Position numbers and translations under genes: made by a program
Origin: Kiritimatiellia bacterium
Lineage (GTDB): Bacteria; Verrucomicrobiota; Kiritimatiellia; RFP12; UBA1067
Reading direction: 5' to 3'
Length of the DNA: 59,325 nt
NCBI GenBank assembly: GCA_017542055.1
Contig: JAFXXW010000011.1
Coordinates: 1 to 59,325, forward strand
Part shown: in pieces, positions 41,616 to 49,982 of the stretch
Layout: each line of letters begins with the position of its first letter
How positions within the stretch are numbered: position 1 is the stretch's first letter
Notes under the pieces: generated by a model
Told to the model about the DNA's origin: nothing
What the model saw: only the letters and a program-made list of their open reading frames with translations
The model's database searches: none

Positions 41616-42737
41616 TTAGTCGGAATAATCCGTATCGAAATTGAGCAAAATGGCGCGATTTTGGAATCGCCCGGCCAAATCGGACAGGATGGCTTCGCGC
41701 AGCGCGGCGCGGTCGCGGACGGTAAAGTCGACAAGGACGTCAAAGGAGACGGTGGCGCGCTCGTCGTCGAAGAATACGCCGTGGACGGCCTTGACGCCGG
41801 GGTGGCGCATCGCGGCCTCCGCGATGACGTCGCGATCGGCGCGGCGGGCGGGATCCACTGCGTAAATGCCCACCGTCAGAAAGACGCGGAACGCATCAAG
41901 TACGGCAATCTGCACGGAACGGGTCAGCCGGTGGATGGCGGCCGCATCGAGCGAGCCGTCGATTTCCACGTGTACCGAGCCGATGGCCGAATCGGGTCCG
42001 TAGTTGTGCAGGACGAGGTCGTAGGCGCCGAGCACGCCGGGCACCCCTTCGATCGTTTCGCGAATGCGCCGCGAAACTTCGGCGTCGGGTCGGCTGCCCA
42101 TGATATTGCCGACCGCTTCGAGCAGCATTCCTCCGCCCGCCTTGAGGATGAAGAGCGAAATCGCCGCGCCCAGCCAGCCGTCGAGGTTGACGCCGGCGAA
42201 CTTCACGAGGAGCGCCCCGACGAGCGTGACGGCCGAAATGGCCGCATCGGAAATGGCGTCCGCGCCCGAAGCTTCCAGCGCGCCGGAATTGCACGCGCGC
42301 CCCTGCGCCGAAACCCAGCGCCCCAGCAAGAGCTTGGCGACAACTGCCACCGCCACCACCGTCAGCGCCGTCGCGCCGTATTCGGGAGCCTCCGGATGTA
42401 CGATTTTCTTTACCGACTCCACCAGCGACCCCGCGCCGGCCGCAATGACGAGCGCCGCTACGGTGACGGCGCTAAAGTATTCGATCCGGCCGTAGCCGAA
42501 CGGGTGCTTGGCGTCGGGCGAACGCGCCGCGAACTTGACGCCCACAATGGTCAACACCGAACTCAAGGCGTCGGTGAGATTGTTGACCGCGTCGAGGACC
42601 ACCGCCACCGAGTTGGCGGCCAGACCCACCGCCGCCTTGAACGCGGCCAGCAGCACGTTGGCGCCGATGCCCACGACGCTCGTGCGAAGGATGCGCCGCG
42701 AACGCGCGGCGGAATCTGCGATCACCCCGTGCTTCAT
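41616..42737 (-). CDS. Cation diffusion facilitator family transporter
   Basis: 373 residues from MKHGVIADSAARSRRI. Membrane domain with the metal-site pairs in VLDAVNNLTDALSS and ASGADAISDAAIS (Asp-x3-Asp in both), HPFGYGRIEYFSA between them, and a C-terminal cytoplasmic ferredoxin-like domain of more than the usual length. Predicted export of Zn, Mn, Fe or a similar divalent ion in exchange for protons. It starts 4 bp after the TerB-like gene. Confidence 0.9.
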   Translation of the reverse strand: MKHGVIADSAARSRRILRTSVVGIGANVLLAAFKAAVGLAANSVAVVLDAVNNLTDALSSVLTIVGVKFAARSPDAKHPFGYGRIEYFSAVTVAALVIAAGAGSLVESVKKIVHPEAPEYGATALTVVAVAVVAKLLLGRWVSAQGRACNSGALEASGADAISDAAISAVTLVGALLVKFAGVNLDGWLGAAISLFILKAGGGMLLEAVGNIMGSRPDAEVSRRIRETIEGVPGVLGAYDLVLHNYGPDSAIGSVHVEIDGSLDAAAIHRLTRSVQIAVLDAFRVFLTVGIYAVDPARRADRDVIAEAAMRHPGVKAVHGVFFDDERATVSFDVLVDFTVRDRAALREAILSDLAGRFQNRAILLNFDTDYSD

Positions 42738-42741
42738 CGTC

Positions 42742-42999
42742 TCAACCTTGCGCTTGGCGCATGAGCGCCAAAAGCCGACCCAAGGAATCGGCGATGGTCC
42801 GCGATTCGCGCGGGTCGATATAGCCATCGGCCATGAAAGCGTCCAGTTTGGCTATCGTCATCGCGAATTCGTCGCCTTGCTGATGTTCCTCCAGCCAGCG
42901 CTTGATGACTTTAGCCTCGTCGGCGTCAATGGCGGAATCCTGCAGGATCGCCTTCGTCAGCAGCCAAAATTCGGCCCGCTCCTCTTCTCTCGTCATCAT
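42742..42999 (-). CDS. Stand-alone TerB-like small protein
   Basis: 85 residues, no signal peptide. Two similar helical halves: LQDSAIDADEAKVI with the following WLEEH helix, and ADGYIDPRESRTI. This is the same module that is fused to two NCS2 permeases and the NhaC antiporter in this window. GGAGG lies 7 bases before the first ATG. It precedes, with a 4-bp gap, a CDF transporter, so it may be a separable subunit of the transporter. Function unknown. Confidence 0.72.
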   Translation of the reverse strand: MMTREEERAEFWLLTKAILQDSAIDADEAKVIKRWLEEHQQGDEFAMTIAKLDAFMADGYIDPRESRTIADSLGRLLALMRQAQG

Positions 43000-43032
43000 G
43001 CTTCATCCTCCTTATGCGTTTAATGATGGCAT

Positions 43033-43061
43033 ATTATACCATATATCGGCAATAAAGTCAA
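43033..43061 (-). promoter_or_regulatory. Promoter of the TerB/CDF/MBL-rubredoxin unit
   Basis: On the minus strand: -35 TTGACT (43061-43056), 17-bp spacer, -10 TATAAT (43038-43033) preceded by TATGG. Part of the -35 and spacer forms one copy of the 14-bp direct repeat that flanks the insert at 43060-43365. Confidence 0.8.
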
Positions 43062-43379
43062 TACCCGGCCTCCTTGACCCCGCACCGGATGAAGCTTTTT
43101 ATGGGTTGCTCCTTTGCCGTCCCGGTTGGCGACGATGGTATCTTCCACCAGACCCCTGCGGTCGATCGCCCCTGGCGCCGGGGGTACTCCAATCCGGGCC
43201 TTCGCCGGGGAAAGGCACGGCGACAACTCTTGTTGCGCCGCCAGAGTCCGCAACCGGTTCGTCTTGGGGCGCGCTGAACGCCTTGAATGCTATCGTGGCA
43301 ACCTTCTGCGGAGCAACCGACTCTGCCGCACCATTCTGCGGCGGAACTACGCGCAACGAACACATTTCGGCAATAAAGT
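43046..43379. repeat. 306-bp non-genic segment between 14-bp direct repeats
   Basis: The sequence TCGGCAATAAAGTC occurs at 43046-43059 and at 43366-43379. The GC-rich segment between (43060-43365) has open frames but no recognisable domain, no Shine-Dalgarno-linked start and no clear terminal inverted repeats. A related GACCCCGC follows both copies, directly at the right one and 16 bases later at the left one. It is the only stretch over 300 bases without a gene or RNA apart from the promoter. A small inserted element or a duplicated promoter fragment is possible. Confidence 0.5.
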
Positions 43380-43388
43380 CGACCCCGC

Positions 43389-43904
43389 TCAAGGGTTGTC
43401 GAATTCGCGGATTACGTCGAGGAGTTGTTCGGCGAGGTCGGGATCGACCTCGAAGATGTTCTCCTGCGCGGAATAGGTGTGGTTGTTGATGTTGGCCTTG
43501 ACGGCGATAAAGCGGTCGAATTCGGTCTTTTTGGACTTTCTCCCCGTCTTTTCCCGGTCCAAGAGGCCGTGATTGACGAGATTCTGCATGAGGTCCTTCA
43601 CGTGCAGGGGGTCCACCTCCATGCGCTTGACGCGAATCTTGCTCCAGTCTTCGTCGCGATACTTCTTGGCGAAATCGTTCGACACGAGATCGCTCGTGCC
43701 CTTCTTGAGCTCCACGTGGCCCATGCCGTTCAGGTACACGCCGATGCGGCGGATGGGCGTGCGCTTGAGATTGTAGTAGTGGATCTCCACCCAGTTGAGC
43801 GGCGACTCCTTGACCACGATGTAAGGATCCACCCAAAACGGTCCGCACCCGACCAGCGCGCCGGTCAACGCCAGCGCCAACAACAGCGTCAGTTTCTTGA
43901 GCAT
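43389..43904 (-). CDS. Hypothetical lipoprotein
   Basis: 171 residues from MLKKLTLLLALALTGALVGC; the lipobox LVGC predicts a lipid-anchored protein. The remainder is mixed alpha/beta with many basic residues (KESPLNWVEIHYYNLKRTP) and no family I recognise. An ATG four codons upstream (43916) is an alternative. The start lies inside the end of coaX. Last gene of the nadC-coaX unit. Confidence 0.65.
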   Translation of the reverse strand: MLKKLTLLLALALTGALVGCGPFWVDPYIVVKESPLNWVEIHYYNLKRTPIRRIGVYLNGMGHVELKKGTSDLVSNDFAKKYRDEDWSKIRVKRMEVDPLHVKDLMQNLVNHGLLDREKTGRKSKKTEFDRFIAVKANINNHTYSAQENIFEVDPDLAEQLLDVIREFDNP

Positions 43905-44605
43905 ATGAGTTCGCATCCCTTCAAAGTCAGCATTTCATCGATGATGAACGGCAATCCCGCGTCCTTGAGCGCCCAACGGGCGAATCCGCCGGTGGCCACC
44001 AAAGTAAAATCTTCGCCGTAATTGCGCTTGAGTTTGCCCACGATCTCCTTGACCATGCCGCGATACCCCACGATCGCGCCGAAACGCATGGCTTCCTCGG
44101 TGGATTTGCCGATTTTGGGGGCGTCGCCGCTCCCCAGCTCCATGCGCGGCAGCTGGGCCGTGCGCTCGAACAGATAATCGCGCATCAGGGGAAAGCCGGG
44201 CGCGATGACGCCACCCTGCCACACCCGGTCGCGCGTGACGATGGCGGCCGTGAGCGCGGTGCCGAAATCCATCACCAGCACCGGCGCGCCGTAGATTTCC
44301 ACCGCGGCCTCGGCGTCGCAGAGCCGGTCCGCCCCGATCGTCTCCGGGCGGGGATAGTCGTACTTGAGGCGCAAACCTTGCGGATAGGCCACCTGCACGA
44401 ACTTTTTGCCGTATTGCGCGGCGAGGTCGCGCCACTTGGGGTCCATATCCGGCACCACCGAAACGTAATCGACTTCGGCCACGTTCTCCAACGCCTCGCG
44501 CGCCACTTCGGCCGCCGCCGCAAAGCCGCCGTCCACATGGAAAACCTGCTCGCCGGCTTTCAGTGCCACCGAGGTGTTGCCCACGTCGATTACGAGATTG
44601 GCCAC
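43889..44605 (-). CDS. coaX: Type III pantothenate kinase
   Basis: First step of coenzyme A synthesis; ASKHA-fold enzyme needing a monovalent cation. 238 residues starting at GTG (VANLVIDVGNTSVAL), with GGAG five bases upstream. Motifs: DVGNT, GADRLCDAEAA and LVMDFGTALTAAIV, followed by GGVIAPGFPLMRDYLF. It follows nadC by 8 bp. Confidence 0.93.
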   Translation of the reverse strand: MANLVIDVGNTSVALKAGEQVFHVDGGFAAAAEVAREALENVAEVDYVSVVPDMDPKWRDLAAQYGKKFVQVAYPQGLRLKYDYPRPETIGADRLCDAEAAVEIYGAPVLVMDFGTALTAAIVTRDRVWQGGVIAPGFPLMRDYLFERTAQLPRMELGSGDAPKIGKSTEEAMRFGAIVGYRGMVKEIVGKLKRNYGEDFTLVATGGFARWALKDAGLPFIIDEMLTLKGCELICSRN

Positions 44606-44613
44606 CTGGTCTC

Positions 44614-45504
44614 CTATACGGCCCGCCACTCCAGCGACAGATCCACCGATCCGGCGCTGTGGGTCAGGCAACCGAGCGAAATGGCGGTGACGCCGGTGGC
44701 GGCCACCTCCTTGGCGCGGTCGAGCGTGATGCCGCCCGAGGCCTCCGTTTTGGAAATCCCCCGGCAAAGCTTGACGCACTTTTTCATTTCGGCCGGGGAC
44801 ATGTTGTCGAGCATAATCCACTCCGGCTTGGCCTTGAGCGCGCTTTGGCACTCGCGCACGCTCTCCACCTCCACCTCCACGGCGAGTTTGGGAAACGCCT
44901 TGCGCGCGGCCAGCACGGCCTGGTCGAGTTCGTCGGGATTGCCGCCCTTCCACAGCCGGCGATGGTTGTCTTTCATGAGCACGCGGTCGTACATGCCCAT
45001 GCGATGGTTGGTGCCGCCGCCGCAGAGAACGGCGTACTTTTCGAACACCCTAAGTCCCGGCGTGGTCTTGCGCGTATCGAGAATCATCGTGCCGTAGCGC
45101 TTGACCGCCGCCACGAACTTGCTCGTCAAAGTGGCGGTGGCGCACATGCGCTGCATGAAGTTGAGGGCGGTGCGCTCCGCCGCGAGAATACTCCGCGCCT
45201 TGCCTTTGAAAACGAGAATCGGCTCCTTGGGCTCCACTTTGCTACCGTCCGGCTTTTTGATGCTCACCTGGATTTTGGGATCCACCATTTTGAGCACCGC
45301 CTTGGCCACGGTGGCGCCCGCCACCACGCAGCCCGACCCCTTGGCGTAGATTTCGCCCGTGGCGACCGTATCGGGATCGACGAGCGCGAGCGAAGTGGCG
45401 TCGCACCAGGGCGACGATTTCACCTTGTCGACGGAAACGAGATCCTCCTCCAGCGCAAGCCTTACCGCGGCCTTGGCCCGAGGCGAAAGCATGACGTCTT
45501 TCAT
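44614..45504 (-). CDS. nadC: Nicotinate-nucleotide pyrophosphorylase (carboxylating)
   Basis: Quinolinate plus PRPP to nicotinate mononucleotide in de novo NAD synthesis. 296 residues from MKDVMLSPRAKAAV; AAGGGGG lies just upstream. Motifs: EEDLVSVDK, AERTALNFMQRMCATATLT, ILDTRKTTPGLR and GGGTNHRMGMYDRVLMKDNH, and C-terminal EASGGITLD. nadA and nadB are not in the window. The C-terminal SVDLSLEW is usual. Confidence 0.96.
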   Translation of the reverse strand: MKDVMLSPRAKAAVRLALEEDLVSVDKVKSSPWCDATSLALVDPDTVATGEIYAKGSGCVVAGATVAKAVLKMVDPKIQVSIKKPDGSKVEPKEPILVFKGKARSILAAERTALNFMQRMCATATLTSKFVAAVKRYGTMILDTRKTTPGLRVFEKYAVLCGGGTNHRMGMYDRVLMKDNHRRLWKGGNPDELDQAVLAARKAFPKLAVEVEVESVRECQSALKAKPEWIMLDNMSPAEMKKCVKLCRGISKTEASGGITLDRAKEVAATGVTAISLGCLTHSAGSVDLSLEWRAV

Positions 45505-45526
45505 ATCCACCCCCTTTAGGCGGTTA

Positions 45527-45772
45527 TCAAGCACCCTTCAGGAATTCCCAATGCTGGTAGATGACAAACGTCAAAATACCCGCAAGGGCCAGACCCGCCA
45601 ACGCCGCGCACAGCGCGATGTTGCCGGCGGCGGACGACGCGCCACCCGACTTGGCGGGCTTGGCGGGAACGTCCAATTTGAAACGGTCGGCGATGGTGGC
45701 GCCGCCCGAGGCTGCAGGAGCGGCCGCCTTTACGAGAGCGGCCGCCGGCTTAACTGGCTTTTTGATTGTCAT
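45527..45772 (-). CDS. Small Pro/Ala-rich membrane protein, leaderless
   Basis: 81 residues from MTIKKPVKPAAALVKAAAP. A Lys/Ala/Pro-rich soluble N-terminal half is followed by one transmembrane helix (IALCAALAGLALAGILTFVIY) and a short tail. No family recognised; the charge pattern suggests a cytoplasmic N-terminus. The ATG lies 7 bases after the -10 hexamer at 45780-45785, so the mRNA should begin at the start codon. First gene of the nadC-coaX unit. Confidence 0.7.
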   Translation of the reverse strand: MTIKKPVKPAAALVKAAAPAASGGATIADRFKLDVPAKPAKSGGASSAAGNIALCAALAGLALAGILTFVIYQHWEFLKGA

Positions 45773-45779
45773 GGTAGAT

Positions 45780-45808
45780 ATTATATCACTTTTTTCCGCG
45801 ATTGTCAA
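45780..45808 (-). promoter_or_regulatory. Promoter of the nadC-coaX unit, leaderless start
   Basis: On the minus strand: consensus -35 TTGACA (45808-45803), 17-bp spacer, -10 TATAAT (45785-45780) preceded by GTGA. It overlaps the last codons of the VWA gene, and the downstream ATG is 7 bases from the -10. Confidence 0.85.
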
Positions 45809-46778
45809 GCGAAAACTGCCGGAAGCGACCGGAAGACAGCATGGCGGCCGCCCCGACGAGCAGGAGGCCCGGCAACAGGAAAATCGCGAAACGCTCGCCC
45901 ACCGCGTCTTCGGCCTCGCGCTGCTCTTTTTCGGCCACCTGGCGAATGAACCGGCGATAGATGGCGCCCAAAGTGGTTTCGGCCGTGCCGGCCGTCGCGA
46001 GCGGCACGTACCGTCCCCCGCTCGCCTCGGCGATGGCCTTGAGCGCGTCCTCCTCCAGCTTGACCTTGACGGGCGCGTTTTTGAAGCGCACGCCGGGAAT
46101 TTCCGTCTCGTGCAGGGGATCGCCGATGCCCACCGTGAAAATCGGCACGCCGCGCGACTTGGCGACGGCGGCCGAATCTAGCGCCTTGCCGCGCAGATCG
46201 CCTCCGTCGGAAATGATTATGATGGCGTTATGGTCGTCGTCCACCGGATCGAGCGCGTCCAAGGCGGTGTCGATGGCGCTGCCCAGATCCGTCTCGCCGC
46301 GCGGGGCGCTGTCGCCGTCCAGCCGCTCCAACGCGCCGCGCAAAAAGCCGTGATCGGTGGTGAGGGGGCAAATCTGCACGCCGGTGCGCCGGAATGCCAC
46401 CAAAGCGCAGCGATCGTCCTCGAGCGAATCGACGAGGTCGGCGAGATCCGCCTTGGCGCGTTCGAGTCGGTTGGGCCGGACGTCGCGCGCCAGCATGGAG
46501 TTGCTCACGTCCAACGCCACCACCAGATTGCGCGAGCGGCGCACCGCCACTTCCTGCGCCTTGCCCCATTGGGGACGCGCCGCCGCCACGAGCATCAAAA
46601 CGAGTCCGCCCAGAACGAGCGGCATCTGGAGTCGCGCAAGCGCTCCGGGCTTGGGCGTGCCCGCCACCGAAAAACGCGCGAGCGCCTTTTCCCGCCGGGC
46701 GCGCAGAAAGGTCCACCACAGTCCCAGCAAAGGAACCGCGCAGGCCAAGACGAGCATCCAGGGAGTGGCAAAGCGCAT
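45786..46778 (-). CDS. BatA/BatB-like von Willebrand factor A membrane protein
   Basis: 330 residues from MRFATPWMLVLACAVPLLGL. Two N-terminal transmembrane helices, a VWA domain with MIDAS residues (DVSNSM, GETDLGSAI, ISDGGDL) and a C-terminal transmembrane helix (FAIFLLPGLLLVGAAAML), the layout of aerotolerance-type BatA/B proteins. No MoxR ATPase or DUF58 gene is adjacent, which is unusual for the family. Its 3' end contains the next unit's promoter. Confidence 0.85.
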   Translation of the reverse strand: MRFATPWMLVLACAVPLLGLWWTFLRARREKALARFSVAGTPKPGALARLQMPLVLGGLVLMLVAAARPQWGKAQEVAVRRSRNLVVALDVSNSMLARDVRPNRLERAKADLADLVDSLEDDRCALVAFRRTGVQICPLTTDHGFLRGALERLDGDSAPRGETDLGSAIDTALDALDPVDDDHNAIIIISDGGDLRGKALDSAAVAKSRGVPIFTVGIGDPLHETEIPGVRFKNAPVKVKLEEDALKAIAEASGGRYVPLATAGTAETTLGAIYRRFIRQVAEKEQREAEDAVGERFAIFLLPGLLLVGAAAMLSSGRFRQFSLDNRGKK

Positions 46779-46786
46779 ATCGGCGA

Positions 46787-47644
46787 TCAGTGGTCGTGGC
46801 TGCCTTCGCCATGCCACGGCACGAAGTCCGGCACTTGGTCGATTCCGGCGGCGATGCGCTGGCGAACGGCTTCGTAAACGAGAATGGTGGCGGCCGCGCT
46901 GACGTTGAGACTGTCGGCGAGGCCCAGCATGGGAATGCGCACCCGCAGTTCCGCCCCGTCCATCCACTTGGCGGTAAGTCCGTACTGCTCGGCCCCCAGG
47001 GCGATGGCCACGTTACCCGTCAAATCCACCTCGAAATGGAGTTTTTCCGCGTGCGGAGTGGCGGCGAGAATCTTGAAGCCGCGCGCTTTCAGAAAGGCAA
47101 GCGCCTCGTCGGAAGTGGCTTCCACGATCGGCACGGAAAACATCGTACCGGTGGAAGCGCGCACCACGTTGGGGTTGTGGATGTCGGTGGTGCGGTCGCA
47201 CACGATGACGGCGGCCACTTTGGCGGCGTCGGCCGAGCGGAGGATGGTGCCCAGATTGCCCGGCTTTTCGATGGCCTCGGTGACGATGACGAGCGCGTTG
47301 GGCGGGAGTTTCAAGTCCTTAAGCCCTATGCTCACGTGCGGCCCCACCATCAAAAGCCCGTCCGGCCGCTCCTTGTAGGCGATCTTGCCGAAGCATACCT
47401 TGCTGCAGGTATACACCTCCGCGCCGGCCCGGGCCGCTTCCGCCACGAGCGCGGGCTCGTTTTCGTTTTTGAGGTAGAAGTCCGGGCAATGGAAAATGGC
47501 GCGCGGCTTGTAGCCGTGATCGAGCGCGCGGCGGCATTCGCGATAGCCCTCCACGATCATTTCGCCGGAGTCTTCGCGCGCCGAACAAGTACGCAGCTTG
47601 ACCACGTACTTGAGCTTGGGATTGGAAGGAGACGTGATTTCCAT
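46787..47644 (-). CDS. SpoU/TrmH-family RNA 2'-O-methyltransferase
   Basis: 285 residues: N-terminal substrate-binding domain (ITSPSNPKLKYVVKLRT, MIVEGYRECRRALDHGY) and a C-terminal SPOUT knot with motif 1 EKPGNLGTILRSADA, motif 2 ALGAEQYGL and motif 3 IPMLGLADSLNVSAAATIL. S-adenosylmethionine-dependent methylation of rRNA or tRNA; the exact site cannot be told. It follows the sialate esterase by 3 bp. Confidence 0.9.
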   Translation of the reverse strand: MEITSPSNPKLKYVVKLRTCSAREDSGEMIVEGYRECRRALDHGYKPRAIFHCPDFYLKNENEPALVAEAARAGAEVYTCSKVCFGKIAYKERPDGLLMVGPHVSIGLKDLKLPPNALVIVTEAIEKPGNLGTILRSADAAKVAAVIVCDRTTDIHNPNVVRASTGTMFSVPIVEATSDEALAFLKARGFKILAATPHAEKLHFEVDLTGNVAIALGAEQYGLTAKWMDGAELRVRIPMLGLADSLNVSAAATILVYEAVRQRIAAGIDQVPDFVPWHGEGSHDH

Positions 47645-47647
47645 CGG

Positions 47648-49108
47648 TTACTTCTCGAACGGCCCGAGCGGCAGCGAAAGCTCGTTGTAGAGCGTCCCGG
47701 CCGTGCGGGGCTGGCCCAGATAGCGCACGTGGACGGCCTTATCGAGACCCTCCGCCTCCAGCGTGAGCCAGCCGCCGTCGCTCTGCACCACGCCGCGCCG
47801 GAACGCATCCGTCACCACGGGATTGGCGATTTTGGCCTTCACCCAAACGCCGTCCGCGCCGCACATTTCGAACGCCGGCTCGACGGACCAGTTGCCGGAA
47901 TAGATGTACCACTCCTTGACGTTGTTGAATTCCAGCACGGCCGTGTTGCCCCGGAAAGTCACTTTCTGGAGGACCGGGCTTTCGTCGCCCGGCATCTCGA
48001 AGCCGTACTCGCGCCGCAACGCGTGCATCGCGAGACGCTGCCCCACTATGTCCTTGCGGTTGGGATGGATGTCGTACGGATTGCCCGCGTCCGCGAGCAC
48101 CACCAGATTGGCGTTCTTTTCCGACTGGGCGAATTGCGTCTGCGCCATGCAGATGTTCATCCAGTTCGTCTGGTAGGGCGCGAGTTGCGCGAAATAGAGT
48201 TTGAGGTCGGGATTTTCGAACATCTTGGCCCAGCCGCTATAAAGGAGATTCATCCGCTCCACGTAGCGCGAGACGGAATCGTTGACGTTGTTGCAGCCCT
48301 GATACCAGATGAAGCCGCGCATCGCCATGGGGCAGTACGGCGCCACGAGACCGTTGAAGAGCGCGGTGGGCGTGTACTGGTCCACCTTGCCCCCGCGCGC
48401 GGCGAGGTTGTCCTCCAAATCCTTGGCCGGCATGGTGCAAGGCGGCGTCCACGCTTCGGCCGGGGTGCCGCCCCAGGAAGAATCGACGATGCCGATGGGT
48501 ACGTCCGTGGCCAGATAAAGCTCGCGCGCAAAATAGAACGCCACCGCCGACAGCATATACTCCTCGCCCGGCCGCAGTGCTAGCCCCTTGGAATCGAACT
48601 GGCGCCACTCGGCCTTGAGCGGCAACGTGGTCAGCGAATACCGCCAAACGTCGCCCTCGCGCTTCTGGTTCTTGACGAAACGAATGAACGGGTTGTTGCT
48701 CATGGCCACCATCATGGCGCCTTTTTCGTCGCGAAAACGGGGATTGTCGCCCCAGATGGGGCATTCCATGTTTGATTGTCCGCACGCGAACCACACCTCG
48801 CCCACCAGAATGTCGTTGACGGTCAAAGTGTCGATGGCGCCCGACACCGGCAGCACCTGCACCTTGTATTCGGTCACCGTCATCGAAACCGGCTTCTTGC
48901 TGGCGCCCCGGGGCGGCAATTCCACCCGCCAGTTGCCCTCGTAGTCGGCCTGCGCCTTGGCGGTATCGTTGCCCAGCTTGACGCGAACTTCGCTCCGGGC
49001 GTCGGACGTGCCCCACACCCGGATGGGCATCTGGCGCTGCAGCACCATGCCGTCCGAAAACGGCGTGCCCAGCTTGAGCGTGGCCAACAGCAGTATCGTA
49101 CCGGTCAT
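47648..49108 (-). CDS. Sialate O-acetylesterase-like protein (SASA family)
   Basis: 486 residues. Short hydrophobic N-terminus (MTGTILLLATLKLG), which is a weak signal peptide, then the typical FSDGMVLQRQMPIRVWG, active-site Ser in ACGQSNMECP, WYQGCNNVND (usually WYQGE-type) and a C-terminal DIHPNRKD with the catalytic Asp/His. Predicted to remove O-acetyl groups from sialic acid or acetylated sugars, consistent with host-glycan use alongside the GH20 enzyme. GGAG precedes the ATG. Confidence 0.85.
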   Translation of the reverse strand: MTGTILLLATLKLGTPFSDGMVLQRQMPIRVWGTSDARSEVRVKLGNDTAKAQADYEGNWRVELPPRGASKKPVSMTVTEYKVQVLPVSGAIDTLTVNDILVGEVWFACGQSNMECPIWGDNPRFRDEKGAMMVAMSNNPFIRFVKNQKREGDVWRYSLTTLPLKAEWRQFDSKGLALRPGEEYMLSAVAFYFARELYLATDVPIGIVDSSWGGTPAEAWTPPCTMPAKDLEDNLAARGGKVDQYTPTALFNGLVAPYCPMAMRGFIWYQGCNNVNDSVSRYVERMNLLYSGWAKMFENPDLKLYFAQLAPYQTNWMNICMAQTQFAQSEKNANLVVLADAGNPYDIHPNRKDIVGQRLAMHALRREYGFEMPGDESPVLQKVTFRGNTAVLEFNNVKEWYIYSGNWSVEPAFEMCGADGVWVKAKIANPVVTDAFRRGVVQSDGGWLTLEAEGLDKAVHVRYLGQPRTAGTLYNELSLPLGPFEK

Positions 49109-49120
49109 GGGATGGCTCCT

Positions 49121-49972
49121 TTAGTTTTTGTACTCGATGGTCGCCTTGTCGCGCAAATCCGCCACGTACTGGTCCATGGCCCTACCGCGCGCCTCGTGGC
49201 GCAGCAGGTCCTTGATCTGGTCGTGCACGTCCACGAGGTCCAGCTTCTTGCCGCCGCGCTCGTCCGCCTTGTAGATGATGTGGTAGCCGAACTGCGTGCT
49301 GATGATGCCGCTCACCTCGCCCTTCTTCATCTCGAAAGCGGCCTTGTCGAACTCCGGCACCATCATTCCGCGACCGAACCAGCCGAGACTCCCGCCCTGC
49401 TTGCCCGAGGGGCACTCCGAATGCTCGGCCGCCTCCTTGGCGAAGTCGCCCCCCGCCACGATGCGCTCGCGAATGTCCTTGATGGTATCGAAATCCTTGT
49501 GGAGGATATGCTGGCACAGCACCTCGTGCGGCTGGACGTATTCCTCCTCGTGCGCCTTGTAGAACGCTTCCACTTCCGCTTCGGTGGGATCGGCCACGTG
49601 CGCGCACGCCTGGTTGACGAGCATGTTCACCTTGGCGCCCTTTTCCAGCTCCTTGCGGAAAGTGGCCTCGTCGATGCCCTGGGCCTTGAGCGCCTGGTCG
49701 TAATTGTCCTTGCCGCCCACCTGGGTGATCACCTTGGCCACTTCCGCGTCGATATCCTTGGCCGTCACCGGCAAATCGATGCGCATGGCCTGGTCCAGCA
49801 GCAACTTGGCGCCGATGGCCTGCTCCAGCGCTTTTTCCTCCAGCTTGGGCAGGTTCTTTTTGACCTCGTCGATCGTCATGCCGTGACTCATGTAGAACCG
49901 CACCAGCCGGTCCAGCTCGAACTGCACCGCTTCCTTCGTGATTTCCCGACCGTTTACGACTGCCGTTTTCAT
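49121..49972 (-). CDS. Parvulin-type peptidyl-prolyl isomerase
   Basis: 283 residues with a SurA/PrsA-like chaperone N-domain (VNGREITKEAVQFELDRLV, helical) and one parvulin domain (VLCQHILHKD, SECPSGKQGGSLGWFGRGMM, FEMKKGEVSGII, FGYHIIYKADE). No signal peptide or lipobox is seen, so it is predicted cytoplasmic, unlike SurA and PrsA. It follows ychF by 10 bp. Confidence 0.88.
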   Translation of the reverse strand: MKTAVVNGREITKEAVQFELDRLVRFYMSHGMTIDEVKKNLPKLEEKALEQAIGAKLLLDQAMRIDLPVTAKDIDAEVAKVITQVGGKDNYDQALKAQGIDEATFRKELEKGAKVNMLVNQACAHVADPTEAEVEAFYKAHEEEYVQPHEVLCQHILHKDFDTIKDIRERIVAGGDFAKEAAEHSECPSGKQGGSLGWFGRGMMVPEFDKAAFEMKKGEVSGIISTQFGYHIIYKADERGGKKLDLVDVHDQIKDLLRHEARGRAMDQYVADLRDKATIEYKN

Positions 49973-49982
49973 CTCGTCTCCT

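Noticed and set aside
43058..43363. Open frames in the direct-repeat-flanked segment
   Set aside because: All three minus-strand frames are open for long stretches in GC-rich DNA, with no ribosome-binding site or domain; treated as non-coding.
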